This document shows positions 49,503 to 60,324 of a stretch of 64,000 bases of DNA, piece by piece. The position numbers and the translations under genes were made by a program. The DNA lies in the NCBI RefSeq assembly GCF_043641665.1, contig NC_092192.1, positions 72,001-136,000 on the forward strand, in the 5' to 3' direction. The stretch comes from Enoplosus armatus. Lineage: Eukaryota; Chordata; Actinopteri; Centrarchiformes; Enoplosidae. Position 1 is the stretch's first letter, and every line of letters starts with the position of its first letter. The notes under the pieces are model-generated. The model saw nothing but the letters and a program-made list of their open reading frames with translations. It was not told the origin of the DNA and searched no databases.

Positions 49503-52500
49503 TGTTTGTTACCTGTGTGTATCAGTGTGTATCAGAGTGTGTGAGGGTTTGTTACCTGTGTGTGTATTAGTGTGTATCAGCGTGTATCAGACTGTGTGTG
49601 TGTGTGTGTTTGTTACCAGTGTGTGTATTAGTGTGTATTATTGTTTATTAATGTGTATTAGTGTGTGTCAGTGTGTATCAGAGTGTGTGTGAGTTTGTTA
49701 CCAGTGTGTGTATTAGTGTGTGTTATTGTTTATTAATGTGTATTAGTGTGTATCAGTGTGTATCAGAGTGTGTGTGAGTTTGTTACCAGTGTGTGTATTA
49801 GTGTGTATTATTGTTTATTAATGTGTATTAGTGTGTGTGTCAGTGTGCATCAGAGTGTGTGTGAGTTTGTCACCAGTGTGTGTATTAGTGTGTGTTATTG
49901 TTTATTCATGTGTATTAGTGTGTATCAGAGTGTTTGTGAGTTTACCAGTATGTGTATTAGTGTGTATTATTGTTTATTAATGTGTATTAGTGTGTGTCAG
50001 TGTGTATCAGAGTGTGTGAGGGTTTGTTACAAGTGTGTGTATTAGTGTGTGTTGTTTATTAATGTGTATTAGTGTGTATCAGTGTGTATCAGAGTGTGTG
50101 TGAGTTTGTTACCAGTGTGTGTATTAGTGTGTATTATTGTTTATTAATGTGTATTAGTGTGTGTGTGTCAGTGTGCATCAGAGTGTGTGTGAGTTTGTCA
50201 CCAGTGTGTGTATTAGTGTGCGTTATTGTTTATTAATGTGTATTAGTGTGTGTGAGGGTTCGTTACCTGTGGGGACAAAGATGTTGGCGAAGATGATGAT
50301 GGCCGACAGGAAGAGACAGGTCGCTTGAGAGACTCTCCTCCCCAGGTAACTGAGCATGCCCACAGCCAACAGTTTGGCAGGAAAATCAACAGCTCCAAAG
50401 ATGATCTGCATCAGGTAGATACTCACCTGGAACAACCAACAGCCAATAGGAGGAAAGGACGGGTTAAAACCCCCTGCGCCTCAAGTTTCCAGCAGGTCAT
50501 TGCTCACTAAGCAGCATTGTGATAGTGGGAAACATGGCATCAGAACTAAGTGAAAGTGTCAAAGTGTTATTCTGAACAAAGAGGGGCTTTCTCAGAGTCA
50601 AATCATGGCCAGACTAAAGGTTAAGAAATAGCAGCATTTTACTGTGGATGAAGAAGTCCTATTTACTGATGAATCCAAGTTAAGAAATTTCTGGCAGTAA
50701 CAGAAGGGTGTATGTAAGGAGACGAGCAGGAGAGAGAATGATACCGCAGTGGATCAAACCAACAGTGAAACATGGTGGTGGGAATAGTCTGGAAAGTCTG
50801 TGGGGTTTTGCCTACTCTGGAGTTGGACCCCTGCAGTGAATCGACTACACCCTGACCAAGGAGAAGCACCACTCCATTCTTCAGAGACATGCTGTACCCT
50901 CTGGTCCCTCTGGAGAGGGATTCATACTGCAGCAGGATAAGGATCCCAAACACACCTCAAAGCTTTGCAAGAACTACTTGAAGACCAAAGACGTCCTTGG
51001 TCCTGACTGTCATGAACTTTCCTCCACAGTCACCTGACCTCAACCCCAGTGAACTATGTATGGGGGCGCTTGAAGACTCAGAAAGCCAAGCCTTCTGTGA
51101 CATCACAAACTTGTGGAGTCCATACCAGCTGCATGCTGTCATTAAAGCAAAAGGGGGACATACCAAATAATAAGATTCTCTGAACTTCCTGTACACAAGA
51201 TTCAACTTTTAACTCAAATTGTTAAGCTGATATTATCATTTGTCATGAAAGAAATGGTATTACATTCAAACAAATTCAAAATACAAGTATCTTGACTAGT
51301 GGTCTCAGACTTTTGGACCCCACTGTAGTTCAACAGCTGTACAGGTAAACAGGTGACTATTCTTCCAGGCTGACAGTTTCACTCCACATTACAAACACTT
51401 AAAATTCATAACCACGGTAACCTTTCCCATCTCTACCTTTGATCCCATAGGATCTGAACCTCAGCTATCAGGTGAGTGAGGTGTACATCAGGTGACTCAC
51501 CCCGAACTTCTGCAGGTCCATCGCCAAACCGTAGTAGGCAAAACTGGTAGAGAACCTGCAGAAGAAGACAGACTGCTGATAGACAGGTGGAAAGGTAGAC
51601 ACGTGGACAGGAGGACAGCAAGACAGGTGGACAGGGGGCAGGTGGACAGGTAGACAGGGCCAAGTGGACCAGTGGACAGGGGGCAGGTGGACAGGGCCAC
51701 GTGGATAGGGGGCAGGTGGACAGGTAGACATGGCCAGGTGGACAGGGGGCAGGTAGACAAGGCCACGTGGACAGGGGGCAGGTGGACAGGTAGACAGGGC
51801 CAGGTGGACAGGGGGCAGGTAGACAGGGCCACGTGGACAGGGGGCAGGTAGACAGGGCCAGGTGGACAAGGGACAGTTGGACAGAGGTGTGCCTCTGTGT
51901 TTGGATTGAACCTAATTTGTTGTCACAGAATATATTAATAAATAAATAGATACATGTGAATAAATAAAGGTGAATGAACACAGGTAAAGTAAAGGTAAAG
52001 CAGGTGTGATTTCTGACCAGACCGCGATCAGACAGATGGAGATCCGTCTCATCCCTCTGGTCCTCAGCAGGTCGTAGGCTGTGAATGACGAACGACTCGA
52101 CTCAATCTCCTTATTCATGTGAGAGTGCAGAACCTGCAGGTCACATGGTACTGATCTCAGCTTCAGATTGGATATTATACATCTTTATATATGTGACCGA
52201 CAGACAGGTTACCTCCAGTGTTAACTTGTCGATTATCTCTGATTTTCCATTGATTCGAGCAACTCTGTGAAGACTCTTTAATGCCTCCTCTGACCGACGG
52301 TTCAGAACCAACCAACGAGCTGACTCAGAGTACCACCTGACCAATCACAGAGCAGAAAGATCAGAACCACCTGACCATTCAGAGAGCATAAAGATTAGAA
52401 TCACCTGACTAGTCAGAGAGCAGACTGAGAACCATCTGACCAATCAGTGAGCAGAAGGATTAGAGACATATATTTTGAAAGTCTACACTGACCAGCTGTA

Positions 52501-55500
52501 GGCAAAGAACAGGAACTGGGGGGCACAGATGACCACCTGCAGCTTCCTCCAGTCCCTCAGCCAATAGGCGAGCCCTGCCAGGATCATCTGACCAAAGGTG
52601 AAGAAGAAGGAGGTGAGTGTGCCCACTAACGTCCTCTCTTTGGTCGGGATCCACTCCACTTCTGGAGACAGGCACATAGGTCGGCAGACACGTTGATCAA
52701 CCTCTGAAGGACATGTCATCACTTTGTTTCCACAGAATCAATAAATCAAGACATTAAAGACTGAACCTGCAGTTTATGACAGACAGACAGACAGACAGAC
52801 AGGATGACAGACTGGTGAATAGGTAGACAGACAGACAGACAGACAGACAGGTAGCAAGGTACTCAGTGAGACTCCGTTCAGGATGACTCCGGACACCGCC
52901 ATCCCGCTCAGAAACCTAAAAACGCAGTAGGCAGTGTATGAAGGCGAGAGGGCAGAGCTACAACCGAGCACACCCAGCTGCAGGTACGACCAAATAAGAA
53001 CAGACCGCCTCCCAAACCTGAGAGAGAGAGGGGGACAGAGGGAAAGATTCTGGTTGGTTTGATTTTAGTGCACACCTACAACAGGCACAAACTGCAACAA
53101 ACAGAGAAGATGTAACAAAAACATGGGTCACATTCATGAAAACATCACTCCATAGAGTCTGAACAGGTGAGTCTCACCTGTCTGATAGGCCGCCATAGAT
53201 GATGGCTCCTGTTAAAACTCCGCCCATATAGATGGTCTGAATCATTTGTTTCAGAGGACGCAGGGAACAAACCAGCTCCCACTGAGAGAGAGACAGACCG
53301 ATAGAGAGACAGTGTGATGAATGTAAGTTCAATCACTACAACCTCCTGAAGGACAACTACAACCTCCTGAAGAATCTCTACAACCTCCTGAAGGACGACT
53401 ACAACCTTGTGAAGGATGACTACAACCCCCTGAAGAATCTCTACAACCTCGTGAAGGATGACTACAACCTCCTGAAGAATCTCTACAACCTCCTGAAGGA
53501 TGACTACAACCTCCTGAAAGACGACTACAACCTCCTGAAGGATGACTACAACCTCCTGAAGAATGACTACAACATCCTGAAAGATGACTACAACCTCCTG
53601 AAGAATCACTACAACCTCCTGAAAGACAAATACAACCTCCTGAAGAATCTCTACAACCTCCTGAAGGAAGACTACAACATCATGAAGGACGACTACAACC
53701 TCCTGAAGAATGACTACAACCTCCTGAAGAATCACTACAACCTTCTGAAGAATCACTACAACATCCTGAAGAATCACTACAACCTTCTGAAGAACAACCT
53801 CCTGAAGGATATAGCATATACAGTAAAAACATACACTGATGTTAAATAGATGAAACCTATGTACAAATATCAATAAATAAGTTAAACTTGTGCTGTGCTG
53901 GTTTCCATATCGATTTCCTCCTTGTTTGACCTTCCACCATTTAAGATTTTTGTTGAAGTAGGGATAAAACAGTTTTTAAATCTAGTAAATTGGCGGTGGT
54001 GTCAGAGAGGAGGATGCTGTCTAAGCTGCGGGGCATCTTGGACAATGTTTCACATCCTCTCCATGACATACTGGTCGGACACAAGAGCACCTTCAGTGGG
54101 AGACTCATTCCTCCCAAATGTACAACAGAGCGCCACAGGAAATCATTCCTGCCTGTGGCCATCAAATTGTTCAACTCCTCCCTCTGAGTGTCAGACACTC
54201 AGGAAGAGACTGGAAATCTGGACCTACTTCACCTGTTCATACACTACCTCACTATTTATTCTTAAATGTTTAAGTGCAATACATATATAGTCATACACAA
54301 CAGTGCAATACATACATACATATATATATATATACATATACATTGTTATTGTATATATTTTTTACTTATTTTCCACTTAAATACTGTAAATGTGTATATT
54401 TTTTATTTTCTATTTTTTATTCTTATATTTTGTACATACTTTTAGCTCTAAATTATGCTACTTTCTACTCTTGAATGGGAGCACCGGTACTGTACAATTT
54501 CCCCCCGGGGATCAATAAAGTATTTCTGATTCTGATTCTGATAAATTGACATTGTGGTTGGTTATTATTGGTATCTTGTTGGCTTGCCTTAGAACAGCCC
54601 ATTCATACATAGACTGCAGAGATGGATGCTGTCTTCCACCCATTCTCTTAGTCTGCATGAATCTGACTAGTTTGGACTTCAATTGCAAAGAGAGGTTACC
54701 AAACCAAGCTGTGCTGATGTATGTAATTAGGCTCTCAAAGGCCACATGATAAAAGACTACTATAAACTTCTGGTCAACACTGTGAGTCGCCACAAGATGT
54801 ATAGATTTTGAAGTCTGCTACAGAGACCATCAATGTGTCAGTGAGTTACCAATGAAAAGACTATGGTAGGGTGTACGAGGAGACCTGCGAGATAGTTTCA
54901 TTGTGGATGACCACAGGCCTGTTGTCACCAACTCCTCTAGGGTCAAACACCATCTCCTCTGTCTTTTTAACATTCAAGGCCAGGTGGTTATCTTCACACA
55001 ATGCTTCAAATCTTTCTAAATAATACTTGCTGTCCTTCTTAATTAAACTATTAAGAAGCAGAATTCTCTAAGTGCTTAGATATAAAATGCTCCATGGGTG
55101 TAACAGCATCATCTGTACCTGTATTACACCTGTAAGCATTCTATTTTATTTTATATTCTATTTTTAAAGGGTTGATAATTATGGATCATTACAACCTCCT
55201 CAATGACCACAAGACCCTCCCAAGGGATCATTTCAACCTCCTCAGGGACCACTACAGCCTCCTAAATGACCACTAGACCCTCCTAAATCTGATTCTGATT
55301 CTGATTCTGATAAAGGATCACTACAGCCACCTGAATGACCACTATAAGCGCCTAAAAGATCACTACAACTTGCTAAAGGATTACTAAAACCACCTAAATG
55401 ACCACTAGAACCTCATACAGGATCATTACAACTTCCCAAAGGACCACTACAATCTCCTAAAGGACCACTACAACATCCTAAATGAGCACTATAACTACAA

Positions 55501-56261
55501 CTATCACCTCATTAAGCTCATTAATATTCACTAACCTCACTGCTGATGAATATCAGTGAGCAGGTTTCTTCTCATTACCTCCGAGACGGTGGTGGCGAGG
55601 AACTCGGAGTGGTCGAACGTCCATCCATCCAAACATCCTTCCGTCTGCAGCTGGCTAACATTAGCTGAGCTGTTAGCGGCTAACAGCTGCCACTGAGGTT
55701 CGACATATCTGAATAACAACAATAACAGGTGGAATAGGACGTGATGTCAGAGGGAATGCATTCATCAATATAATGCAACGCAAAGAGGACATTTTTAAAA
55801 AGTACTTTTACCTCCTGCAGCGGTCCATTCTATTTCCTGAAGAGTCCATAGGAATGAAAGCTTTCAGCAGCTGCCTCTCATCCACCTGAAACAATCAGTC
55901 ATATTCATCCAACCAACCGAACCATTCACATCCACCCATCACAGTAATGAACTGTGACAGACAGGTTACCTGGTGGTGCGACAGGTTGTATAGGCTGTAA
56001 TTGGCTGGCAGGCTGCAGTGGTGGGCAGGGATTCCTGAGACAAAGTTGTTCAGCAGGTTCTGACCCGCCATCATCAAACCAGGTAAACTGATCAGAGTCA
56101 CATGGAGCCACTGGTACCTGCCGAACCCACCCACCTCATCATGGCAACCGCGGGGACAGGAAACACATGTTGAATGTTAAAGCGCTTTGGATAAAAATGC
56201 TATATAAAGTAAAGTTCAGTAAACAGTGACTCACCTCCTCCAGCAGCTCAGCGAATCCCAT
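44070..56261 (-). CDS. slc22a6l: organic anion transporter-like, SLC22 family (OAT1/OAT3/SLC22A20 group)
   Basis: Plasma-membrane major-facilitator transporter, probably an organic anion/dicarboxylate exchanger. Fourteen coding exons: 56235-56261, 55970-56134, 55812-55885, 55579-55708, 53178-53281, 52863-53017, 52493-52661, 52213-52336, 52018-52133, 51501-51555, 50267-50426, 48000-48108, 44984-45062, 44070-44201. They sum to 1599 nt (532 aa plus stop) with all phases intact. Blocks in order: [17 protein letters not shown]; a glycosylatable loop (NYS, NSS, NVS); LSDRFGRR at about residues 165-171; [85 protein letters not shown]. The lysine in FPAK and the arginine in MARVGS match positions linked to anion selectivity in OAT1 (K382, R466). 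Which paralogue is uncertain. The 27-bp first exon and the split of the family's usual first exon are unusual. Confidence 0.85.
44315..44590. repeat. (ACAG)n / AGGCAGAC compound microsatellite
   Basis: Long GACA-type array with periodic AGGCAGAC and CTGAGAAACAGAGGCAG blocks, in SLC22 intron 13. It generates cysteine/leucine/serine-rich artefact ORFs on the minus strand. Confidence 0.95.
46180..46740 (+). mobile_element. unclassified fish interspersed repeat
   Basis: Contains AATGGCTGACTTCCTGTTGG, GGGTTTAGGGCATGGCTCC, ACCAAATTTGGTACATCTAG and ends CGGGCCCTAATAA. I recognise these words as a widespread teleost repeat but cannot name the family. In SLC22 intron 12. Confidence 0.5.
46880..47600 (+). 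mobile_element. possible TE-derived fragment with a small ORF
   Basis: Begins GGAGAACTTTGCCGATTTTC, a word seen at ends of fish DNA elements, and carries an 87-codon ORF (ATG at 47112 to 47375; [20 protein letters not shown]...). No domain recognised and no homologue known to me. It lies on the antisense strand of SLC22 intron 12. Confidence 0.3.
47737..47776. repeat. (TG)n microsatellite
   Basis: About 19 TG units in SLC22 intron 12. Confidence 0.95.
48330..50266. repeat. 1.9-kb complex minisatellite seeded at an SLC22 exon donor
   Basis: Higher-order units of about 40-90 bp assembled from GTGTGTATTAG, GTGTATCAG, GTTTATTAATGTGTATTAG and GTTTGTTACCTGT. The last word is the complement of ACAG|GTAACAAAC, matching the true donor of exon 11 (ACAG|GTAACGAAC) at 50267/50266. 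About 15 units keep TTACCTGT; later ones drift to TTACCAGT. Confidence 0.92.
50540..51327 (+). mobile_element. decayed Tc1-like transposon remnant
   Basis: Contains broken transposase words equivalent to TVKHGGGN, a DEDSK/DESK region, [17 protein letters not shown] and [11 protein letters not shown], with stops and frameshifts. The right terminal repeat ends CAGACTTTTGGACCCCACTG at TA (about 51327). The left TIR was not found. In SLC22 intron 10. Confidence 0.8.
51590..51880. repeat. GGTGGACAGGGGGCAG minisatellite
   Basis: Alternating units GTGGACAGGGGGCAG, GTAGACAGGGCCA and GTGGACAGG, total about 290 bp, in SLC22 intron 9. Produces Pro/Cys/Thr-rich artefact ORFs on the minus strand. Confidence 0.9.
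52333..52465. repeat. 31-34-bp tandem array containing the exon 8 acceptor of the SLC22 gene
   Basis: Four units (52333-52366, 52367-52400, 52401-52431, 52432-52465). On the gene strand each ends in TGGTCAG|GTGG or a one- to two-base variant; the unit at 52333 holds the true acceptor (intron/exon at 52337/52336). The array makes up most of the 156-bp intron 7. Confidence 0.88.
52770..52852. repeat. (ACAG)n microsatellite next to exon 6 donor
   Basis: GACA units either side of a short unique stretch in SLC22 intron 6, ending about 10 bp from the donor at 52862. Confidence 0.9.
53331..53812. repeat. 21-bp minisatellite (TACAACCTCCTGAAGGATGAC)
   Basis: About 23 units in SLC22 intron 4. The 21-bp period keeps frame, so it is open on + (YNLLKDD) and on - (EVVVILQ). 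Related degenerate units occur at 55188-55505. Confidence 0.93.
53950..54542 (+). mobile_element. L2-like LINE 3' fragment
   Basis: Frame reading [20 protein letters not shown], then [10 protein letters not shown], then [20 protein letters not shown] (about 53990-54185), then a 3' UTR ending CCCCCCGGGGATCAATAAAG and TTCTGATTCTGATTCTGATA. Inserted in SLC22 intron 4 between two blocks of related minisatellite. Confidence 0.8.
54543..55060 (-). mobile_element. LINE fragment, inverted
   Basis: Minus frame contains [20 protein letters not shown] and [16 protein letters not shown], the C-terminal end of an L2/CR1-type LINE protein. Further upstream on that strand it has [20 protein letters not shown]. 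Joined tail-to-tail to the L2 fragment ending at 54542. Confidence 0.75.
55188..55505. repeat. degenerate 21-bp minisatellite (TACAACCTCCTAAAGGACCAC)
   Basis: About 15 diverged units of the same design as the array at 53331-53812, broken by a short CTGATTCTGATTCTGATTCT tract at about 55287-55310. In SLC22 intron 4. Confidence 0.85.
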
Positions 56262-58252
56262 CTCTTCAGTCTGAACCTGATTTCTTTAATTTTACGTCGT
56301 TTGATATGTTTGGTTCCAAATTTAAACAATTTTATTTTCTAAAACTGATTGTTCATGTTTTTAGCTCCTCCCCCAACGCAGGTGTTCATTTAATAATAAT
56401 CACAATAACAACAGAAACAGATGTCTCGTGTTTTCAGGATTTCAGTTCCATCAAAATGAACCTGCGAACAAAACAAATGAATAAAAAGAATTAAATTAGT
56501 TTTAATATTTCTTTTTAAAATGTGGACTCAATTTGAAAACTCCAGAAATGTGTTTGAATGTTCGGCTCAAAGTTCTCCAAAACTATCCAAACCTTCTCCA
56601 AACTATTCCAAACCTCAGTCATTTCACTGCGTGTTCTGGTGTGTCAGTCCTTCATAAAACATTATCGTATATTTGTAGTACCCATTGTAACACTCCATGA
56701 CACAACAGGAGTGTTCCAGCAGTGGTTTTACAGTGAACTCTAAAAAGGTGAAATATTTGTATGGAGTCTGGTGAGAGTTCTTAAAGGATTACTGTGGCTG
56801 CATCTGAATGAAAACAGAATGAAAAGAGGATTTTCTCTTGAAATCAGTGAAAACATACTTACAGTCTGCAGGCTGAGGGACGACTGGAGGGCTGGAGAGA
56901 GAGACGGGTGGAGAGACGGGTGGAGGAGTGGACAGAAGGGTGGAGAGAGAGAGAAGTGTGGAGCAGCAGAAAATAGACGACTGAACATTAAGTGACTCTA
57001 AGAAGAAAAGAAAAGTCAGCACCAACTCTTTCTTTCTCTCTCCATCTGTCTTTCTGACAGTCTCTCTCTCTTTGTCTCACTCTCTCTCCTGTCTTCTTTT
57101 TGTCTGTTTAGTGGTCGAGAGACCCTTGTAACATAACTGACCTTCTCTCTCTCTGTTTTTCTTGGCTTAACAATCATTTGTTTTTCAGTTAATGGCTGAG
57201 CTTAATCTCTCTCTCTGATGAGGAGGAGGAGGAAGAAAAGCTTCAGTCTGTTTTCAAAGGTCAATAAATCAATAAATCAATCAATATTTTGACTGACGTG
57301 AACACGTGATTCTTCCTGCTGAATTAATATGATCTTAATGTTTTTTACACAAACATCTGAGAGGTTGAAAGTAAGCAGAGCAGAAATTATTAGTCAATTA
57401 ACTAATTAATTAATTGATCAACAGAAAATTAATCAGAAACAATACTCAAATAATCATTTAAGTCATTTTTCAAAGTAATACATCCAAAGATTCTCTGGTT
57501 TCAGCTTCTCAAGTGTGAATGTTAGTATAACTATGACTAATATTTTATAAGTAAGTCAAGAAATTATGATGAAAAGGTTTCACTTTGTTTGACATTTTAT
57601 AGATCAAATGATTAATCACTTCATTGAGACAATAATTGGCAGATTAATCAATCAGCCTCTTTGTCAGTTTTAAATAAAGTTTAAAACTAAGTGAAATTAT
57701 AATGAAAATAAAAAATCATTAAATAATTGAGATATATCAGTTTTTATATCAGCTTCAGTTAAACTAACTTCTAATCAAACTGACTGAAGATGCTGACTGT
57801 CACTCTGGACTTCCTGTCACTATTTCACAATAAAAGCCTCATAGAGTTCACTGGAAAGCAACAACAGGAAATGTTGAAATTGAACTGTTCAAAACTTTCA
57901 CAAACTCTCCTAAACCTCCTCCAGACCTTTCCAGACCTCCTCCTGCAGAGGTTTGTGACTTGCTAAAAAGTCGTCCTCTCAGTTTGTTTTCGTTTCCTCG
58001 CTTCTCGCTGAGTCTCTGAAGTTTTTCTCTCCTGGAATTCATCCGACTGAGTTTCAATCAACAAACGTATCAGCAGGTTTTAAATCCAGACGACATGATG
58101 AGGACGCAGCTGAACACAGAGACATGAGTCATTACATTAAGATCTTTTATACAGTTTATGCTCATGTGTTTTATATTAGACTATATGTTTTATATAAACT
58201 AAACATACAACATAAAATAAACATTTAAACACATTAAAATTTGTTTAGACTC

Positions 58253-58296
<44 letters not shown>

Positions 58297-59849
58297 GCAG
58301 CAGGCCGGGTGACTCCGATCAGTGTGTCAATAGATATTTATTTACCTGCTACAGATGAAACATTCATGGACAGTGTGACCCTGCAGAGGTCAAAGGTCAC
58401 TTTGTACACATGTCTCTCCTGCCACTCATTAAACCTCTTATCTCCACTCTGCAGGGGAAATCTCATATCTCCAGATTCTGTAGTTTCGATGTTTCAAGTT
58501 GAAGAATTTCATGTTTCTGTTTGAGATTAAAAAAAAAGATCGTTTTTTAACACACAAACCACCACTTCCTTTTTTGTTTGTTTTGTGTTGTTTTATGTTA
58601 GAATCAAATAAAATCAAGTCAAAGATCTACTTTGTTTGGGGGGGGGGGGGCATTTAAGCATGCCTTGTTTTGTCATTTGACTTAATGGTCAAAGAGTCAA
58701 AGAGAGGCTGGTTGGCTCGTGTTCAGAGAAAGAGAAGTGGACCCTTAAAACGTCAAATAAAACAAACATTATATTTTAATAAAGTCATGTTGTCTCTGAT
58801 CACATTTTAAAATAAGAGCACACAATGTCATCTTTAATTTTCTTGGAAATCATATTCTAAGCATGTTTGTCTTGGTTGCTGAAGGTGAACTGGGACACTC
58901 TTCTAAACATGTTTACACATTTTTATTTATAATGACTGATGAAGTGTGTTCATGATGACTCAACGTGTGTGTGAGTGTGTGTGACTGCAATTCAAACATC
59001 ATGCTGAGTCATGATGAACAGAGTGACAGACTTTAAATGTTGAACATTAACAAAATAAAGTTAAACTCTACAATCATTGTATGAGGCTGAGCATGGCGGA
59101 CTCCAACAGACTCGACAAAGTATTTCTGATTCTAATTGTCAGCTGCTGTTAGCATGTTAGCATATTGGCACAAAGGTCCTCTACTGTGACCTGCTGTGAG
59201 CCTCTTTAACAGTCTGTAGACTAATCACTGATTGGCTGTCAGTGTGTGACATCACAGCAGGTCTCTGATTTAAACTAAAAATGAAATGTACTGTTTGTTT
59301 AATATGTTTAACTGAATTGTTTTTACCCTTTAACATTTTATTCTTATTGTTCGTTTTGCAAAAAGAAAATACTTCAAACTGCACACAAAACTCCACTGTG
59401 GTTTTTACCAAATATTATTTGCACAAAAAGTATTTAAGTCATCAGATTTAGTATTACTGTATATGGTATACAGTATACTATATATTTGTATTACTAAAGT
59501 ATACTATATATTATTTTGCAGTAATACTGAAGTAGATAGAACAAACATGATTAATATCACACTGAAACACAAAAACTGACATAAAAAGACTAAAATGTAG
59601 TTTCACAAATGTTTTGTACATAAACGTTCAGTATAATTTCCCCCCGGGGATCAATAAGGTAGACGCGTCAGTTGCTCCATTTGGTCGTAGAGTCCAGAGG
59701 CCTTTTGGTCTGTGCCCGCTGATGATGCCAACAAAATGAACTAAGGTTCCAGATCAGCCCAAAAACATAGTTTAGAAAAACATTTTTTAAAAGATCTCAG
59801 GAGATGATTTTAAATCAAACATTTCAAACACAGTCAGTCTGAATTTTTT
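56262..59849. other. intergenic between the SLC22 gene and dck
   Basis: No gene seen. Holds the presumed SLC22 promoter and 5' UTR (no TATA box at the usual distance recognised), a CTCTCTGT-rich stretch at about 57040-57160, (TG)n at 58254-58292 and a poly-G run at 58639-58650. A short CCCCCCGGGGATCAATAAGG word at 59640 is a LINE tail remnant. Confidence 0.45.
58254..58292. repeat. (TG)n microsatellite
   Basis: About 19 TG units in intergenic DNA. Confidence 0.95.
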
Positions 59850-59855
59850 TTTATT
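59850..59855 (-). terminator. candidate polyadenylation signal of dck
   Basis: AATAAA on the minus strand about 470 bp after the TAG stop at 60325-60327. Motif only. Confidence 0.35.
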
Positions 59856-60037
59856 AAAAACAGATTTACAGAGAAACCAGCTGAGAAAAATATCTAACTG
59901 TTTGGCCTTAAAGGCATTGTGGTGTGTTCATTGACAACTGTCAGGACAAAACAAGCACCAAGTTTTTAACCTCTGAGGAGAGGAGCTGATTCAGACTGAA
60001 GCATAAATATAACTAATTCAAGTAAATACATAGTGTT

Positions 60038-60040
<3 letters not shown>

Positions 60041-60092
<52 letters not shown>
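60041..60092. repeat. (CA)n microsatellite
   Basis: About 26 CA units within the presumed 3' UTR of dck. Confidence 0.95.
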
Positions 60093-60093
<1 letters not shown>

Positions 60094-60324
60094 GCCTTCA
60101 CTGACTCAATGACTGTTGGAGCTGCTGCAGAAAACATCTGCTAAGCTACACAAATATAAAATAAAAATTTACATGAAGTGAGGTAAAAGACTAAAACTCA
60201 GACGAGTCGAGTTAAAACACAAAAAATAAATTTCAACCACAGAAACATTTTTAAGGTGTAACTGGCTCATCCAATCAGACGAGCCTGCTGCTTACGTCAC
60301 GGCCTGTGATTGGTGGATGAAGTT

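Noticed and set aside
48626..50045. Series of Cys/Val/Ser-rich ORFs
   Set aside because: Shadow frames of the GTGTGTATTAG/GTGTATCAG array in an intron.
48330..50266. Regular repeats that could suggest a CRISPR array
   Set aside because: Units are contiguous and irregular with no unique spacers, and the sequence is vertebrate intron.
51433..51981. Pro/Cys/Thr-rich minus ORFs
   Set aside because: Minisatellite frames overlapping, in another frame, the real 55-bp SLC22 exon 10.
53145..53873. Heptad-like ORFs (YNLLKDD on +, EVVVILQ on -) resembling coiled coils
   Set aside because: Artefact of a 21-bp repeat inside an intron, open on both strands.
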